Origin: UBA1367 sp040268355
GTDB lineage: Bacteria > Actinomycetota > Coriobacteriia > Coriobacteriales > Atopobiaceae
NCBI GenBank assembly: GCA_040268355.1
Contig: JAWRIT010000007.1
Coordinates: forward strand, 1 to 26,432
DNA: 26,432 nt
Reading direction: 5' to 3'
Shown: piece by piece, positions 7,793-17,479 of the stretch
Layout of the letters: every line of letters begins with the position of its first letter
Position numbering within the stretch: the first letter of the stretch is position 1
Position numbers and translations under genes: made by a program
The notes under the pieces: generated by a model
Databases searched by the model: none
Seen by the model: the letters and a program-made list of their open reading frames with translations, nothing else
What the model was told of the DNA's origin: nothing

Positions 7793-7853
7793 CCACATAC
7801 GCACGAAGGGGCCGTTCCGGGGACGATGCGCCGGGACGGCCCCACGCATGTGG
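7793..7853 (+). terminator. Long stem-loop downstream of ald
   Basis: The inner stem pairs 7808-7820 (GGGGCCGTTCCGG) with 7831-7843 (CCGGGACGGCCCC) with one G-T pair. An outer stem pairs CCACAT (7793-7798) with ATGTGG (7848-7853). It lies 15 bases after the stop codon. No T tract follows, so it may stabilise the 3' end rather than act as a classical intrinsic terminator. Confidence 0.5.
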
Positions 7854-7975
7854 CAAGCTGACGTGCTCGGCCTCCTTTTTGTGGGGCGTCTCCTGGACGA
7901 GCGGCATGCCAGAATCGGCAAACGGCAGTTTCAAACAGGTGGCAAAAAGCTCTGTACCTTTGTGGCAGCAATTGT

Positions 7976-7981
7976 TACTAT
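7976..7981 (+). promoter_or_regulatory. Candidate -10 box of the structured RNA
   Basis: TACTAT within an AT-rich patch (7936-7990) that contrasts with the GC-rich surroundings and includes a GGCAAAAAG stretch upstream. It predicts a transcript start near 7988. The -35 is not convincing at 17 bp. Confidence 0.4.
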
Positions 7982-7987
7982 GTGATT

Positions 7988-8380
7988 AACAGGAGCAGCC
8001 GCACGAGAGGCGGCCAACCGAGGAGGTGGTGCCGATGTACAGAGAAGAGAATCACACGGATTCCGCGGTCGGCATTGCGCGCCCCGTCTCCGCATAACGG
8101 CCTCAGAAGATTGGGCCATGTTCGCGATACAGGCATCGCAGCGTCAATCAAAAGGACAGACGGCAGGTCCGGTGCCACCGCGTCGAATCCACAACACGTA
8201 GGCAGGCATGGTTGTGGGTGCCGGCCGAACGTGCTCGGTAGGTAGACAAGCCCAAACGTCGTACTTCCCGGAAAGGCGGCTGACCTCAGGGAAATGGTTC
8301 TAAAGGGCTCACGAGGCGTCGCGGGGAGCGACAGAAAGGCTATATGAGGGCGGGTGAGCGTTCGGACACCCGCCCTTTTT
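7988..8380 (+). ncRNA. Probable stand-alone structured non-coding RNA (about 390 nt), class not recognised
   Basis: No credible coding frame, an AT-rich promoter-like patch before it, and a perfect intrinsic terminator at its end. The interior is full of short perfect helices closed by purine-rich loops, typical of structured RNA. Pairs seen: 7998-8002/8010-8014 (GCCGC/GCGGC); 8030-8035/8069-8074 (TGCCGA/TCGGCA) enclosing 8049-8053/8059-8063 (GAATC/GATTC); 8124-8128/8135-8139 (GCGAT/ATCGC); 8189-8194/8212-8217 (CCACAA/TTGTGG); 8225-8228/8235-8238 (CCGA/TCGG); 8249-8253/8305-8309 (AGCCC/GGGCT); 8318-8322/8328-8332 (GTCGC/GCGAC). Long-range GAGGT (8023-8027) with ACCTC (8283-8287) is possible. 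It is not linked to a downstream gene on the same strand, so it is not a leader or riboswitch. It lacks the hallmarks of tmRNA, RNase P RNA and SRP RNA. The raiA-motif class of Firmicutes and Actinobacteria is one untested possibility. Confidence 0.65.
8348..8380 (+). terminator. Intrinsic terminator of the structured RNA
   Basis: GGGCGGGTG (8348-8356) pairs perfectly with CACCCGCCC (8367-8375) across a ten-base loop and is followed directly by TTTTT (8376-8380). This is the clearest rightward intrinsic terminator in the window. No protein gene ends upstream within 550 bp, which supports a non-coding transcript. Confidence 0.85.
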
Positions 8381-8521
8381 CTATGCGGCGATGCGGCGGG
8401 GCGGAGCGGCGAGCAAGGCGCACCGGCGTGCGGCTGAGTGGCGTGCGGCCAGCACCGGCAGATCGACGTGCGTCGATGTGGCGGGCAGCCAGTGGCGACG
8501 TGCGGTGGAGCCTCGGCCGCC

Positions 8522-8797
8522 TCAGTCTCCGGTCAGCTCGCGACGCACCACGTCCTGCAACCTTCGCTCTGCGGCGGCGATGGCGTCACGATCCCCCGAC
8601 GTGCGCGCCGTGCGGAAGGCGTTCATGGCCTTGAAGAAGTCGCTCTCCAGCGGGTTCTCCTGCCCCAGCAGATCTTCCTGGTCCAAGGCTGGCCCCTCGC
8701 TCTCCCCATGCGGCCCATCTCCCTGCGCCGTCCGTGGCGCCTGCCCCGCACAGGCCTGCCGCAGTTCGTCGATCATGCGCTCGTCACCCTCGCTCAT
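8522..8797 (-). CDS. Small acidic hypothetical protein
   Basis: 91 aa, soluble and mostly helical by eye: MSEGDERMIDELRQACAGQ, a Gly/Pro/Glu-rich middle, then a helical tail (SDFFKAMNAFRTARTSGD to RRLQDVVRRELTGD). The ATG follows GGGAGGGGACAG on the minus strand, a strong ribosome site. The frame is open for 21 more codons upstream, but the extra residues are Arg/Cys-rich and unlike the rest. It is convergent with the structured RNA gene. The 141 bases between them (8381-8521) are GC-rich and contain one small palindrome, ATCGAC/GTCGAT at 8462-8477. Family not recognised. Confidence 0.6.
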   Translation of the reverse strand: MSEGDERMIDELRQACAGQAPRTAQGDGPHGESEGPALDQEDLLGQENPLESDFFKAMNAFRTARTSGDRDAIAAAERRLQDVVRRELTGD

Positions 8798-8934
8798 CTG
8801 TCCCCTCCCCTCACGTCGGCACCCGCGCCGCTGACGACGACATGACGGTTCGTTTCGCATTGTGACATGCCGGGAGCCCTGTGCGCCCGCAGAGCCACGA
8901 GACGCGGGATCGGCGTCGACCTACGGGCCCACCA

Positions 8935-8961
8935 TCGACCTACGCTAGAATCTAAGGTCGA
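8935..8961 (+). promoter_or_regulatory. -10 box inside a dyad operator, flavoprotein operon
   Basis: TAGAAT (8946-8951) is a good -10 box, 26 bases before the GTG start. It is embedded in a dyad: TCGACCT (8935-8941) against AGGTCGA (8955-8961), with TAGA/TCTA at the centre. TCGACCTACG also occurs a second time, directly repeated, at 8916-8925. A repressor bound here would cover the promoter. Confidence 0.5.
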
Positions 8962-8976
8962 CACTCAGGAGGAACC

Positions 8977-10257
8977 GTGGCACGAAGCGAGTCCCGCACG
9001 GCACGACAGGAACGGCTCCGGCGCGAGGCCGCCCGCACCAGGCTGCCCGAGGCGGCGGACGTCGTCGTTGTGGGCGGCGGCGCGGCAGGGCTGGTCGCCG
9101 CCATCACGGCGGCGGAGGCGCAGGCGTCGGTCGTGGTGCTCGAGCGTGACCTCGCGTGCGGGAGGTCCATCCTTGCCACGGGAAACGGCCGCTGCAACTT
9201 TGCCAACGAGCGCCTTGAGGGACGGCGCTTCAACGACCCGTCCTTCGTCGAGGGCGTCTGCGGGCCGCACTGGCTCGACGACGTGCTGGCGTTCTTTCGG
9301 GCAAGCGGCCTGCGCTGGTATGCCGAGGAGGGACGGCTGTACCCTCTGAGCAGGCAGGCCGCAAGCGTGCGCAACGTGTTGCTCTCCCGCGCGCGACGGG
9401 CGGGCGTGGTGCTCGCGGCGGCGCGCGAGGCCTCCGGGATCACCTGGCACGCCGACGGCAGCGCCGACATCCGCTGCGTCCTGACAACAGGCGCCAGCAA
9501 GGAACAGCGCATCCGAGCGGGCGCCATCGTCCTGGCGACCGGGGGCACAGACCAGCGCCTCCTGGACGACACGAGCCTGCACGCGACGCCCGCGCGTCCG
9601 GTGCTCTGCCCGCTCGCCTGCCAGGACTCCCCGCTCTTCTCGCTCGACGGACGACGCGCACCCGTCCAGGCGTCCCTCACCAGGGCGCAGGCGTCCTCCC
9701 CCACCTGGAGCGAGCGGGGCGAGGTGCTCGTGCGCAGCTGGGGCATCTCGGGGATCGTGACCTTCGACCTCTCGCGTCGGGCGCAGGCGGGCGACCTGGT
9801 CGAGCTCGACCTTGCGCCCGACCTCACGTCCTCCGAGCTGCACCAGCTCGTCAGCCCCGACGGACGCGGTGGCTTCGAGTCCGGCTGCCTCGACGGCATC
9901 CTCGACCCGGTGCTCGCCGCGCTGCTCGAGCGACTCGCCCGCCGTCGCTGGACGCTTCCGTGGCCGGGGCACGACGAGCCGGACAACGACACGCAAGCCC
10001 TGCTGTCACTCGTCAAGGGCTTCCCGCTCGTCGTGACGGGACCAGCCCAGACGGAGCGGGCCCAGGTGATGCGGGGCGGACTGTGCACGGACCAGTTCGA
10101 TCCACAGAGTCTCGCGACACGAGGGCGCCCGCGCCTGCTCGCCTGCGGAGAGACGCTCGACGTGGATGGCGACTGCGGGGGCTTCAACCTGGGATGGGCC
10201 TGGAAGAGCGGGATGGTTGCCGGGATGTCGGCGGCGCGGGCGGCGACCCATGCTTGA
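8977..10257 (+). CDS. HI0933/BaiN-family FAD-dependent oxidoreductase
   Basis: 426 aa. A flavoprotein of the HI0933 family (often annotated aminoacetone oxidase-like or BaiN-like), whose members bind FAD and act as NAD(P)H-linked reductases of uncertain substrate. Features: a basic 25-residue N-terminal tail, the FAD-binding motif VVVVGGGAAGLVAAITAAE (Gly33-Gly38), the family signature GRSILATGNGRCNFAN, EEGRLYPLSRQAASV, an ATGG FAD contact, and the C-terminal GETLDVDGDCGGFNLGWAWKS motif. The start codon is GTG, eight bases after AGGAGG. The last eight bases overlap the next gene, so the two are one transcription unit, probably translationally coupled. The family assignment is firm; the substrate cannot be read from sequence. 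Confidence 0.9.
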   Translation: MARSESRTARQERLRREAARTRLPEAADVVVVGGGAAGLVAAITAAEAQASVVVLERDLACGRSILATGNGRCNFANERLEGRRFNDPSFVEGVCGPHWLDDVLAFFRASGLRWYAEEGRLYPLSRQAASVRNVLLSRARRAGVVLAAAREASGITWHADGSADIRCVLTTGASKEQRIRAGAIVLATGGTDQRLLDDTSLHATPARPVLCPLACQDSPLFSLDGRRAPVQASLTRAQASSPTWSERGEVLVRSWGISGIVTFDLSRRAQAGDLVELDLAPDLTSSELHQLVSPDGRGGFESGCLDGILDPVLAALLERLARRRWTLPWPGHDEPDNDTQALLSLVKGFPLVVTGPAQTERAQVMRGGLCTDQFDPQSLATRGRPRLLACGETLDVDGDCGGFNLGWAWKSGMVAGMSAARAATHA

Positions 10258-11935
10258 GGTCTCCGGCATTCGCATACCGCTCGATCACCTGGACGGCTCT
10301 GACGACGCGGAGACGCGCGCCTTGCGTCGTGCGGTGCTGCGCCTGCTGCATCTCGCGCCCGCCGAGCTCTCGTCGCTCGAGCTGCGCAAGCGCTCGATCG
10401 ACGCGCGCAAGCGGACGGACGTCCACCTGAGCTGCACCGTCCGCATCCGCCTGCGCGGCGGTGCCAACGCAGAGCGAGCGCTGCTCTCCCGCGCAAAGAG
10501 AGCGCGCGGGGGCAGCCGGCTCACGATGGCCGAGGACCAGCCGGTGCGCTGGCCGTCGCCTGCGCTCGCTGGCCCCGCGACCGCCTTCGCAGGCGAGCGG
10601 CCCGTCGTCGTCGGGGCGGGATGCGCCGGGCTGTTCTGCGCCCTCGCCCTGGCACGTGCGGGGCTCTCTCCCCTCTTGGTCGAGCGGGGCGACGGCTCGC
10701 GCGAGCGGGCGGCGGCCATTGCGCGCTTCAACGAGACCGGCACGCTCGACCCGGAGAGCAACATCCAGTTTGGCTTGGGCGGGGCGGGCACCTTCTCCGA
10801 CGGCAAGCTGGCCACCGGCACCAAGAGCCCCTCGCACCGGCTCATCCTCGAGACCCTGGTGGCAGCCGGCGCGCCGCAGCGCATCCTCTGGGACGCGCGG
10901 CCCCATGTGGGGAGCGACATCCTGCCCGTCGTGGTGGAGCGGGTCCTGGCGGAGATCGTGGCCGCAGGCGGCGAGGTGCGCCTGCGCACCCGCATGGTCG
11001 ATCTCGACGTCAGCGGCGGACAGGTACGTTCGGCGACTCTCACCTGGCACGATGCGAAAGACGGCACGCCACGCGAGGAGCGCGTCGCCACCTCGCAGCT
11101 GATCCTTGCCTGCGGACATTCGGCCCGGGACGTCTACCAGCTGCTGCGCGAGCGGGGCGTCGAGCTCGAGCGCAAGCCCTTCGCCATGGGCGTGCGCATC
11201 GAGCATCTGCAGAGCGCCGTCGACCGGGCCCAGTTCGGGCGGAGCGCCGGTCATCCCGCCCTCGGGGCCGCGCCCTACAAGCTGGCCGTCCACCTTCCCT
11301 CCGGGCGCAGCGCCTTCAGCTTCTGCATGTGTCCGGGAGGCTACGTGGTGGCTGCCGCGAGTGAGCCGGATGGCGTGGCCACCAACGGCATGAGCCTCTC
11401 GACGCGGGCGGGCACCAACGCCAACGCGGGGCTGCTCGCCAACGTCTTTCCCGACGACCTGCCGGGCGACGACGTGCTCGCGGGCATCGAGCTTCAGCGC
11501 AGCTGCGAGCGGGCCGCCTTCGATGCCGGCGGGGGTGGCTATGTCGCCCCGGCGCAGCTGGTGGGCGACTTCCTCCAGGGCGTGCCCTCAGGCGGAGCGG
11601 GAGCGATCGCACCCACCTACCCGAGGGGCGTCCGCTGGGGATCGGTCGAAGGCTGCCTGCCCGATCTCGTCTGCGACACGTTGCGCTCGGCCATCCCGCT
11701 CATGGGAAGGCGGCTTGTCGGCTTCGATGTCGCGGATGCCGTGCTGACCGGCGTGGAGACGCGCTCGAGCTCCCCGGTGCGCGTCACGCGCGACGAGACC
11801 GGCCAGGCCCGTGGCACCGCGGGCCTTTTCCCCTGCGGCGAGGGCGCCGGATACGCAGGCGGCATCATGAGCGCCGCAGCCGATGGCATCCGGTGCGCCG
11901 AATGGGTCCTCGCCGCACGCGAGCGGCGCGGCTAG
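10250..11935 (+). CDS. FAD-dependent dehydrogenase (COG2509-type)
   Basis: 561 aa. It starts with MLEVSGIRIPLDHL and an N-terminal domain with KRSIDARKRTDVHLSCTV, characteristic of the uncharacterised FAD-dependent dehydrogenases of COG2509. The FAD motif PVVVGAGCAGLFCALAL (Gly122-Gly127) is followed by LLVERGDGSRERAAAIARF and NIQFGLGGAGTFSDGKLATG. A second nucleotide-contact segment (LILACGHSARDVYQLL) and a C-terminal FPCGEGAGYAGGIMSAA FAD-closing motif are present. The ATG at 10250 overlaps the stop of the preceding flavoprotein by eight bases and has no strong ribosome site of its own, so coupling is likely. Family members have no established substrate; NAD(P)H-dependent reduction is inferred. 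Confidence 0.88.
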   Translation: MLEVSGIRIPLDHLDGSDDAETRALRRAVLRLLHLAPAELSSLELRKRSIDARKRTDVHLSCTVRIRLRGGANAERALLSRAKRARGGSRLTMAEDQPVRWPSPALAGPATAFAGERPVVVGAGCAGLFCALALARAGLSPLLVERGDGSRERAAAIARFNETGTLDPESNIQFGLGGAGTFSDGKLATGTKSPSHRLILETLVAAGAPQRILWDARPHVGSDILPVVVERVLAEIVAAGGEVRLRTRMVDLDVSGGQVRSATLTWHDAKDGTPREERVATSQLILACGHSARDVYQLLRERGVELERKPFAMGVRIEHLQSAVDRAQFGRSAGHPALGAAPYKLAVHLPSGRSAFSFCMCPGGYVVAAASEPDGVATNGMSLSTRAGTNANAGLLANVFPDDLPGDDVLAGIELQRSCERAAFDAGGGGYVAPAQLVGDFLQGVPSGGAGAIAPTYPRGVRWGSVEGCLPDLVCDTLRSAIPLMGRRLVGFDVADAVLTGVETRSSSPVRVTRDETGQARGTAGLFPCGEGAGYAGGIMSAAADGIRCAEWVLAARERRG

Positions 11936-11962
11936 CCCCGAGACGGCTGCCGGGCCTCGTCT

Positions 11963-11977
11963 GCGGCCGTCGGCCGC
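11963..11977. terminator. Palindromic stem-loop between convergent genes
   Basis: GCGGCC, GTC, GGCCGC: a perfect six-base stem between the flavoprotein gene and the uvrB stop. It has no T tract on either side, so termination in either direction is only a guess. Confidence 0.25.
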
Positions 11978-12040
11978 CCCTGCTCCCTGCACGTGCGCAA
12001 GCGACCCCATCGGACACCGAGGATGCGCCGCCACCCCACC

Positions 12041-14275
<2,235 letters not shown>

Positions 14276-14296
14276 GATCCTCCTCAGGATGGTAGA

Positions 14297-14330
14297 GAAC
14301 TAGTGTACTACTTTTTGCGCGTGCGGTCAG
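14297..14330 (-). promoter_or_regulatory. uvrB promoter with LexA-like box
   Basis: Minus strand: -35 CTGACC (14330-14325), 17-bp spacer, -10 TACACT (14307-14302). Overlapping the -10 is GAACTAGTGTAC (14297-14308 on plus), which differs by one base from the Gram-positive/actinobacterial SOS core GAAC-N4-GTTC. SOS control of uvrB by LexA is common, so this is a plausible operator. Confidence 0.5.
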
Positions 14331-14410
14331 CCGCGGCGATCGATTTTGTACTATGCAGGGACATGTGTCTGATGACCTGCGTTCGCTCTGCAGCCGTCCG
14401 GTCACCACGA

Positions 14411-14416
14411 TAGAAT
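14411..14416 (+). promoter_or_regulatory. Likely -10 box of the TPR-like membrane protein gene
   Basis: TAGAAT, 42 bases before the chosen ATG at 14459. It would place the transcript start near 14423, which argues against an upstream ATG at 14423 being used. No clear -35. Confidence 0.4.
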
Positions 14417-14458
14417 GGGTGGATGCGTCACATCACGCCACGTCAGGCAGGAGCCTTT

Positions 14459-16900
14459 ATGACCAATCACCGCTTCGCGCGCCCGTCCTTTCGTGCCACC
14501 CGCGGCGGCGCCGTCGCACAGGCACTCATCGTCATCCTCGGCGCCTCGCTGGCGCTCTTCGGCGGCCTCATGGCCCTGAGCTCTGCGGCGTTCATGATCG
14601 ACGGAGACGGCTCGTACTTCCCCTTCCTGATCTTCGCGCTGCTCATCTGCGCGGGAGGCACTCTGCTCGTCATCGGGCAGCTCAAGGCGGGAGACACCGG
14701 GAGCGCCGCGTCGACACAGCCCGTAAGCTCGATCCCCATGGCGATCGATACCACGGGCCCCGCCGCGGAAGCGCCGGAAGACGGTGCCCCTGCCGCCTCG
14801 GAGCAGACCGCCCCACAGGACGTCGCGCAGGACGAGCCCGCTGGCCTCAACCCCACGGAGGATGTCGCGCACCTGGTCTTTCGCTCGACCGACCTGTTCG
14901 CGACCCTGCGCGACCTCGTGCGGCACGAGCGCTCCTCCGACTCCGACAAGCGCCGGCTTGCCACCATGCTCGAGGCGGCCGGGGTCATGGACTGGCCCGA
15001 CGCCCCGGCCTGCGAGGGCGGGCGCCTGACGCGCAACACCCACTTCTGGATCCGGCTCAACCCGGAAGAGCTCACCGACGACCAATACGACACGCTCATC
15101 GCCGCCGAGGCGGCCCTGGGCGCCAACCAGGACCTTCCCGAGCTGCGCAGGATGCCGCTCGACGACCCCACGTGCCTCGAGGCCTCCCTGACGACCATGC
15201 GGGAGCTGTCCGGGCAGCGGATCGAGCGACCCCGTCTCACCGACGACGGCCTGCGCTTCGCCTATGGCGCCGCCGACGCCGCCGCGACGAGCGACGAGTG
15301 GCTCGTCCGGTCGCTGATCTGCAACGCCGCCGAGTCCGTCAAGGCGCCGTTTAGGGTCATCTTCGACCTGCGTGCGAACCTGGACGAGGGCCTGGTCGCG
15401 CTCGAGATCGAGCTTCCTCGCCCACGGTGCATGGCCATCTTCACGCCCGTGAGCAAAGACCAAGCAGGGCTCGCCCGCGCCTACGCGCTCAGGCTCGCGA
15501 CGTTTCTGGCGCGCCAGGCGCTCCAGGCGTCCGACGCCATCGAGACCGTCGTCATCAACGGCCACGAGCGTGGCCACGAGGAGGTCCTGCTCTCGGTGCG
15601 CTTCGATCACAAGAAGCTCGCGTTGCTCGAACGGGTGGTCGAAGGCGACGCCGTCGAGGCGGGCTTCCCGACCGACGAGGACATCCGTGCGCAGTTCGCA
15701 GGCGACTGGTTCGCCCCCTGCGAGCCCTTCGTCAGCATCGACGACCAGCGCCTGGTCCCCGAGGCGGCCCGCACGCTTCCCGAGCTGGACGAGCGCGAGG
15801 CGTCGGAGGCCGTGCAACGCACCTGCCATGTCAAGCGCATCAGCGAGCTGGGCATCAACGAGAGTGCGGCACGCGTCGCCGCTTGGAACGAGATCGTCCC
15901 CAAGCTGGGAGACACGACGGCGCAGGCCGTTGCCATGCTGGTGGAGGCGAGGGGCGCCGCCCAAGACATCACCGTCGCCGAGGCCTGCACGCGCACCATC
16001 ACGGCGCTGGTGGAGGGAACGGGCGACCTCGAGGACCGCGGCGACCTTGCGAGGTTGTTCATCAACGGCTCCTCGCTCGATACGGCAGTCGATCGGGCCG
16101 CTTCCCTGCTGAGCGGCCCCGAGGGCAGCACGGACCCCAAGGGCGCCCTCGACCTGCTGAACAAGGCGCTCGCCCCCATCGATGACGTGGGGGCCTACCT
16201 TGACGACGACACCTCCGTCTACCGCTACTTTGGCTCGGTGTCCGAACGCATCCACTACAACGCCGTCGCCGACGATGGCGAGCGCATCGTCCGGCTGGTG
16301 CCCGACGCCTACTTCAACGCGCACAGCAACGCCTCGATCGCCCACGGGCTGCTGGGGGACTTTGACCAAGCGCTCGCCCACGCGGACATCTGCCTGCGTC
16401 TGGCTCCGCTGTCGACCTACGCGACCATGCGCAAGGTGCGCGTGCTGGAGGGGCAGTCGCGCATCTACGAGGCGGTCGACCTCATCATCGAGGCGCTGCG
16501 GCATGCGGTGACCCCGCGTGACGCCGCCATATGCCACTATCGTCTCGCCTACATGGAGTGGAAGCTGGGGCGTGAGGACCTGGCGTGCGCCTGCTACCAG
16601 CGCTCGCTCACCTGGGACACCGAGATGTCCCAGCAGGCCCGCGAGGAGCTCGCCGACCTTCTGGACGCCAACCCCGGACTGGAGCGACCCACCGACGAGC
16701 AGGCCGATGCCCTGCTCGCGCGCGAGGGCATCCCCCTCGGCTGCATCAGGACGGATGCCGAGCAGACCTTCGCCGCGGCCGTGGCCTGCATGGATGATCG
16801 CGCGCTGATGTCAGCCCGCCCGCTCATGGCGACGTTCTTTGGGTTGAATGGGGACGACGTGGTGATGGGAGTCTATCGCTCGCTCAGCGTCTCGGTGTAG
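14459..16900 (+). CDS. Large membrane-anchored protein with C-terminal TPR-like repeats, function unknown
   Basis: 813 aa. Two transmembrane helices lie near the N-terminus (about 20-46 and 52-74), followed by an Ala/Glu/Pro-rich linker (about 80-140) and a large, probably cytoplasmic or surface domain. The C-terminal third looks like tetratricopeptide repeats: YFNAHSNASIAHGLLGDFDQ ... ALAHADICLRLAPLSTYATM, then CHYRLAYMEWKLGREDLACA ... YQRSLTWDTEM, each with the TPR pattern of Ala, Gly and aromatic positions. The middle (about 140-520) is not recognised. No catalytic motif is visible. The ATG at 14459 is chosen for CAGGAG seven bases upstream. It is transcribed away from uvrB and overlaps the convergent lytic transglycosylase gene by 28 bp at the 3' end. 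A scaffold or assembly role is possible but unproven. Confidence 0.75.
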   Translation: MTNHRFARPSFRATRGGAVAQALIVILGASLALFGGLMALSSAAFMIDGDGSYFPFLIFALLICAGGTLLVIGQLKAGDTGSAASTQPVSSIPMAIDTTGPAAEAPEDGAPAASEQTAPQDVAQDEPAGLNPTEDVAHLVFRSTDLFATLRDLVRHERSSDSDKRRLATMLEAAGVMDWPDAPACEGGRLTRNTHFWIRLNPEELTDDQYDTLIAAEAALGANQDLPELRRMPLDDPTCLEASLTTMRELSGQRIERPRLTDDGLRFAYGAADAAATSDEWLVRSLICNAAESVKAPFRVIFDLRANLDEGLVALEIELPRPRCMAIFTPVSKDQAGLARAYALRLATFLARQALQASDAIETVVINGHERGHEEVLLSVRFDHKKLALLERVVEGDAVEAGFPTDEDIRAQFAGDWFAPCEPFVSIDDQRLVPEAARTLPELDEREASEAVQRTCHVKRISELGINESAARVAAWNEIVPKLGDTTAQAVAMLVEARGAAQDITVAEACTRTITALVEGTGDLEDRGDLARLFINGSSLDTAVDRAASLLSGPEGSTDPKGALDLLNKALAPIDDVGAYLDDDTSVYRYFGSVSERIHYNAVADDGERIVRLVPDAYFNAHSNASIAHGLLGDFDQALAHADICLRLAPLSTYATMRKVRVLEGQSRIYEAVDLIIEALRHAVTPRDAAICHYRLAYMEWKLGREDLACACYQRSLTWDTEMSQQAREELADLLDANPGLERPTDEQADALLAREGIPLGCIRTDAEQTFAAAVACMDDRALMSARPLMATFFGLNGDDVVMGVYRSLSVSV

Positions 16901-17472
16901 AGCTGCTGGTAGCGGGCGTGGGACTCCTTCACCCGCTGCAGGTAGAGCGCGGTCTCCGGAAACGCGATGAGCTCGGTGATGTCGGTGAAGCCGTCGCTTT
17001 CGGCACGCCACTCCTCCACCGATCCCGGACCGGCATTGTAGGCGGCGATGACCTCGTCGGTCGAGGAGAGCTGCGACTGCAGCTGGGAGAGGTAGGCACA
17101 ACCGTACTCGATGTTCGTGTCCGGATCGGTGAGGTCGGTCGGGTCGTATGCCCACAGGTCGACCAGGCCGTAGTCCGCCAGCTCCTGCGAGGTCGACGGC
17201 AGCAGCTGCATGAGCCCGACCGCCCCCGCCTCCGAGAGCGCGTCGGCATCCCAGTTCGACTCGCACTTGATGATCGCGCACACGAGCAGCGGATCGACCC
17301 CATGACGGCTCGACGAGTCGAGAATCGCCTCGCGATGCTCCACAGGAAAGAGGTAGCGCCGGCCCAGCGTCGTGGGAAGTGACGCCATCCCAAAGCAGAG
17401 CACCGCGACCATGAGCATGGCCAGCAACGGAAGGGTCCGATACCAGCGGAAGAAGCGTGGGCGTCCGTTCAT
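16873..17472 (-). CDS. Lytic transglycosylase (SLT domain), membrane-anchored or secreted
   Basis: 199 aa. It cleaves the glycan strand of peptidoglycan between MurNAc and GlcNAc, forming 1,6-anhydroMurNAc. A basic N-terminus is followed by a hydrophobic segment (about 12-32), a signal anchor or uncleaved signal. The SLT fold spans about 45-175: HGVDPLLVCAIIKCESNWDA with catalytic Glu71, then AGAVGLMQLLPSTSQ, NIEYGCAYLSQL and AAYNAGPGSVEEW, the four signature motifs of family 1 enzymes. The start at 17472 lies seven bases after the coaE stop, so it is the last gene of the leftward run zinc-ribbon protein > coaE > this gene. Its final 28 bases overlap the convergent TPR-like gene. E. coli Slt-like function is inferred from the motifs. 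Confidence 0.9.
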   Translation of the reverse strand: MNGRPRFFRWYRTLPLLAMLMVAVLCFGMASLPTTLGRRYLFPVEHREAILDSSSRHGVDPLLVCAIIKCESNWDADALSEAGAVGLMQLLPSTSQELADYGLVDLWAYDPTDLTDPDTNIEYGCAYLSQLQSQLSSTDEVIAAYNAGPGSVEEWRAESDGFTDITELIAFPETALYLQRVKESHARYQQLYTETLSER

Positions 17473-17479
17473 GCCGCAC

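Noticed and set aside
8264..8279. CTTCCCGGAAAGGCGG shared (one base shorter) with 20192-20206
   Set aside because: The flanks do not match and a 15-base near-match is plausible by chance in GC-rich DNA, so it was not called a repeat.
7988..8380. RNase P RNA or tmRNA
   Set aside because: GACAGAAAGGC near 8330 and ACAAGCCCAAA near 8246 recall RNase P conserved regions, but the essential GAGGAAAGUC of the 5' half and the other conserved blocks are missing. There is no tRNA-like end or tag-reading frame for tmRNA.
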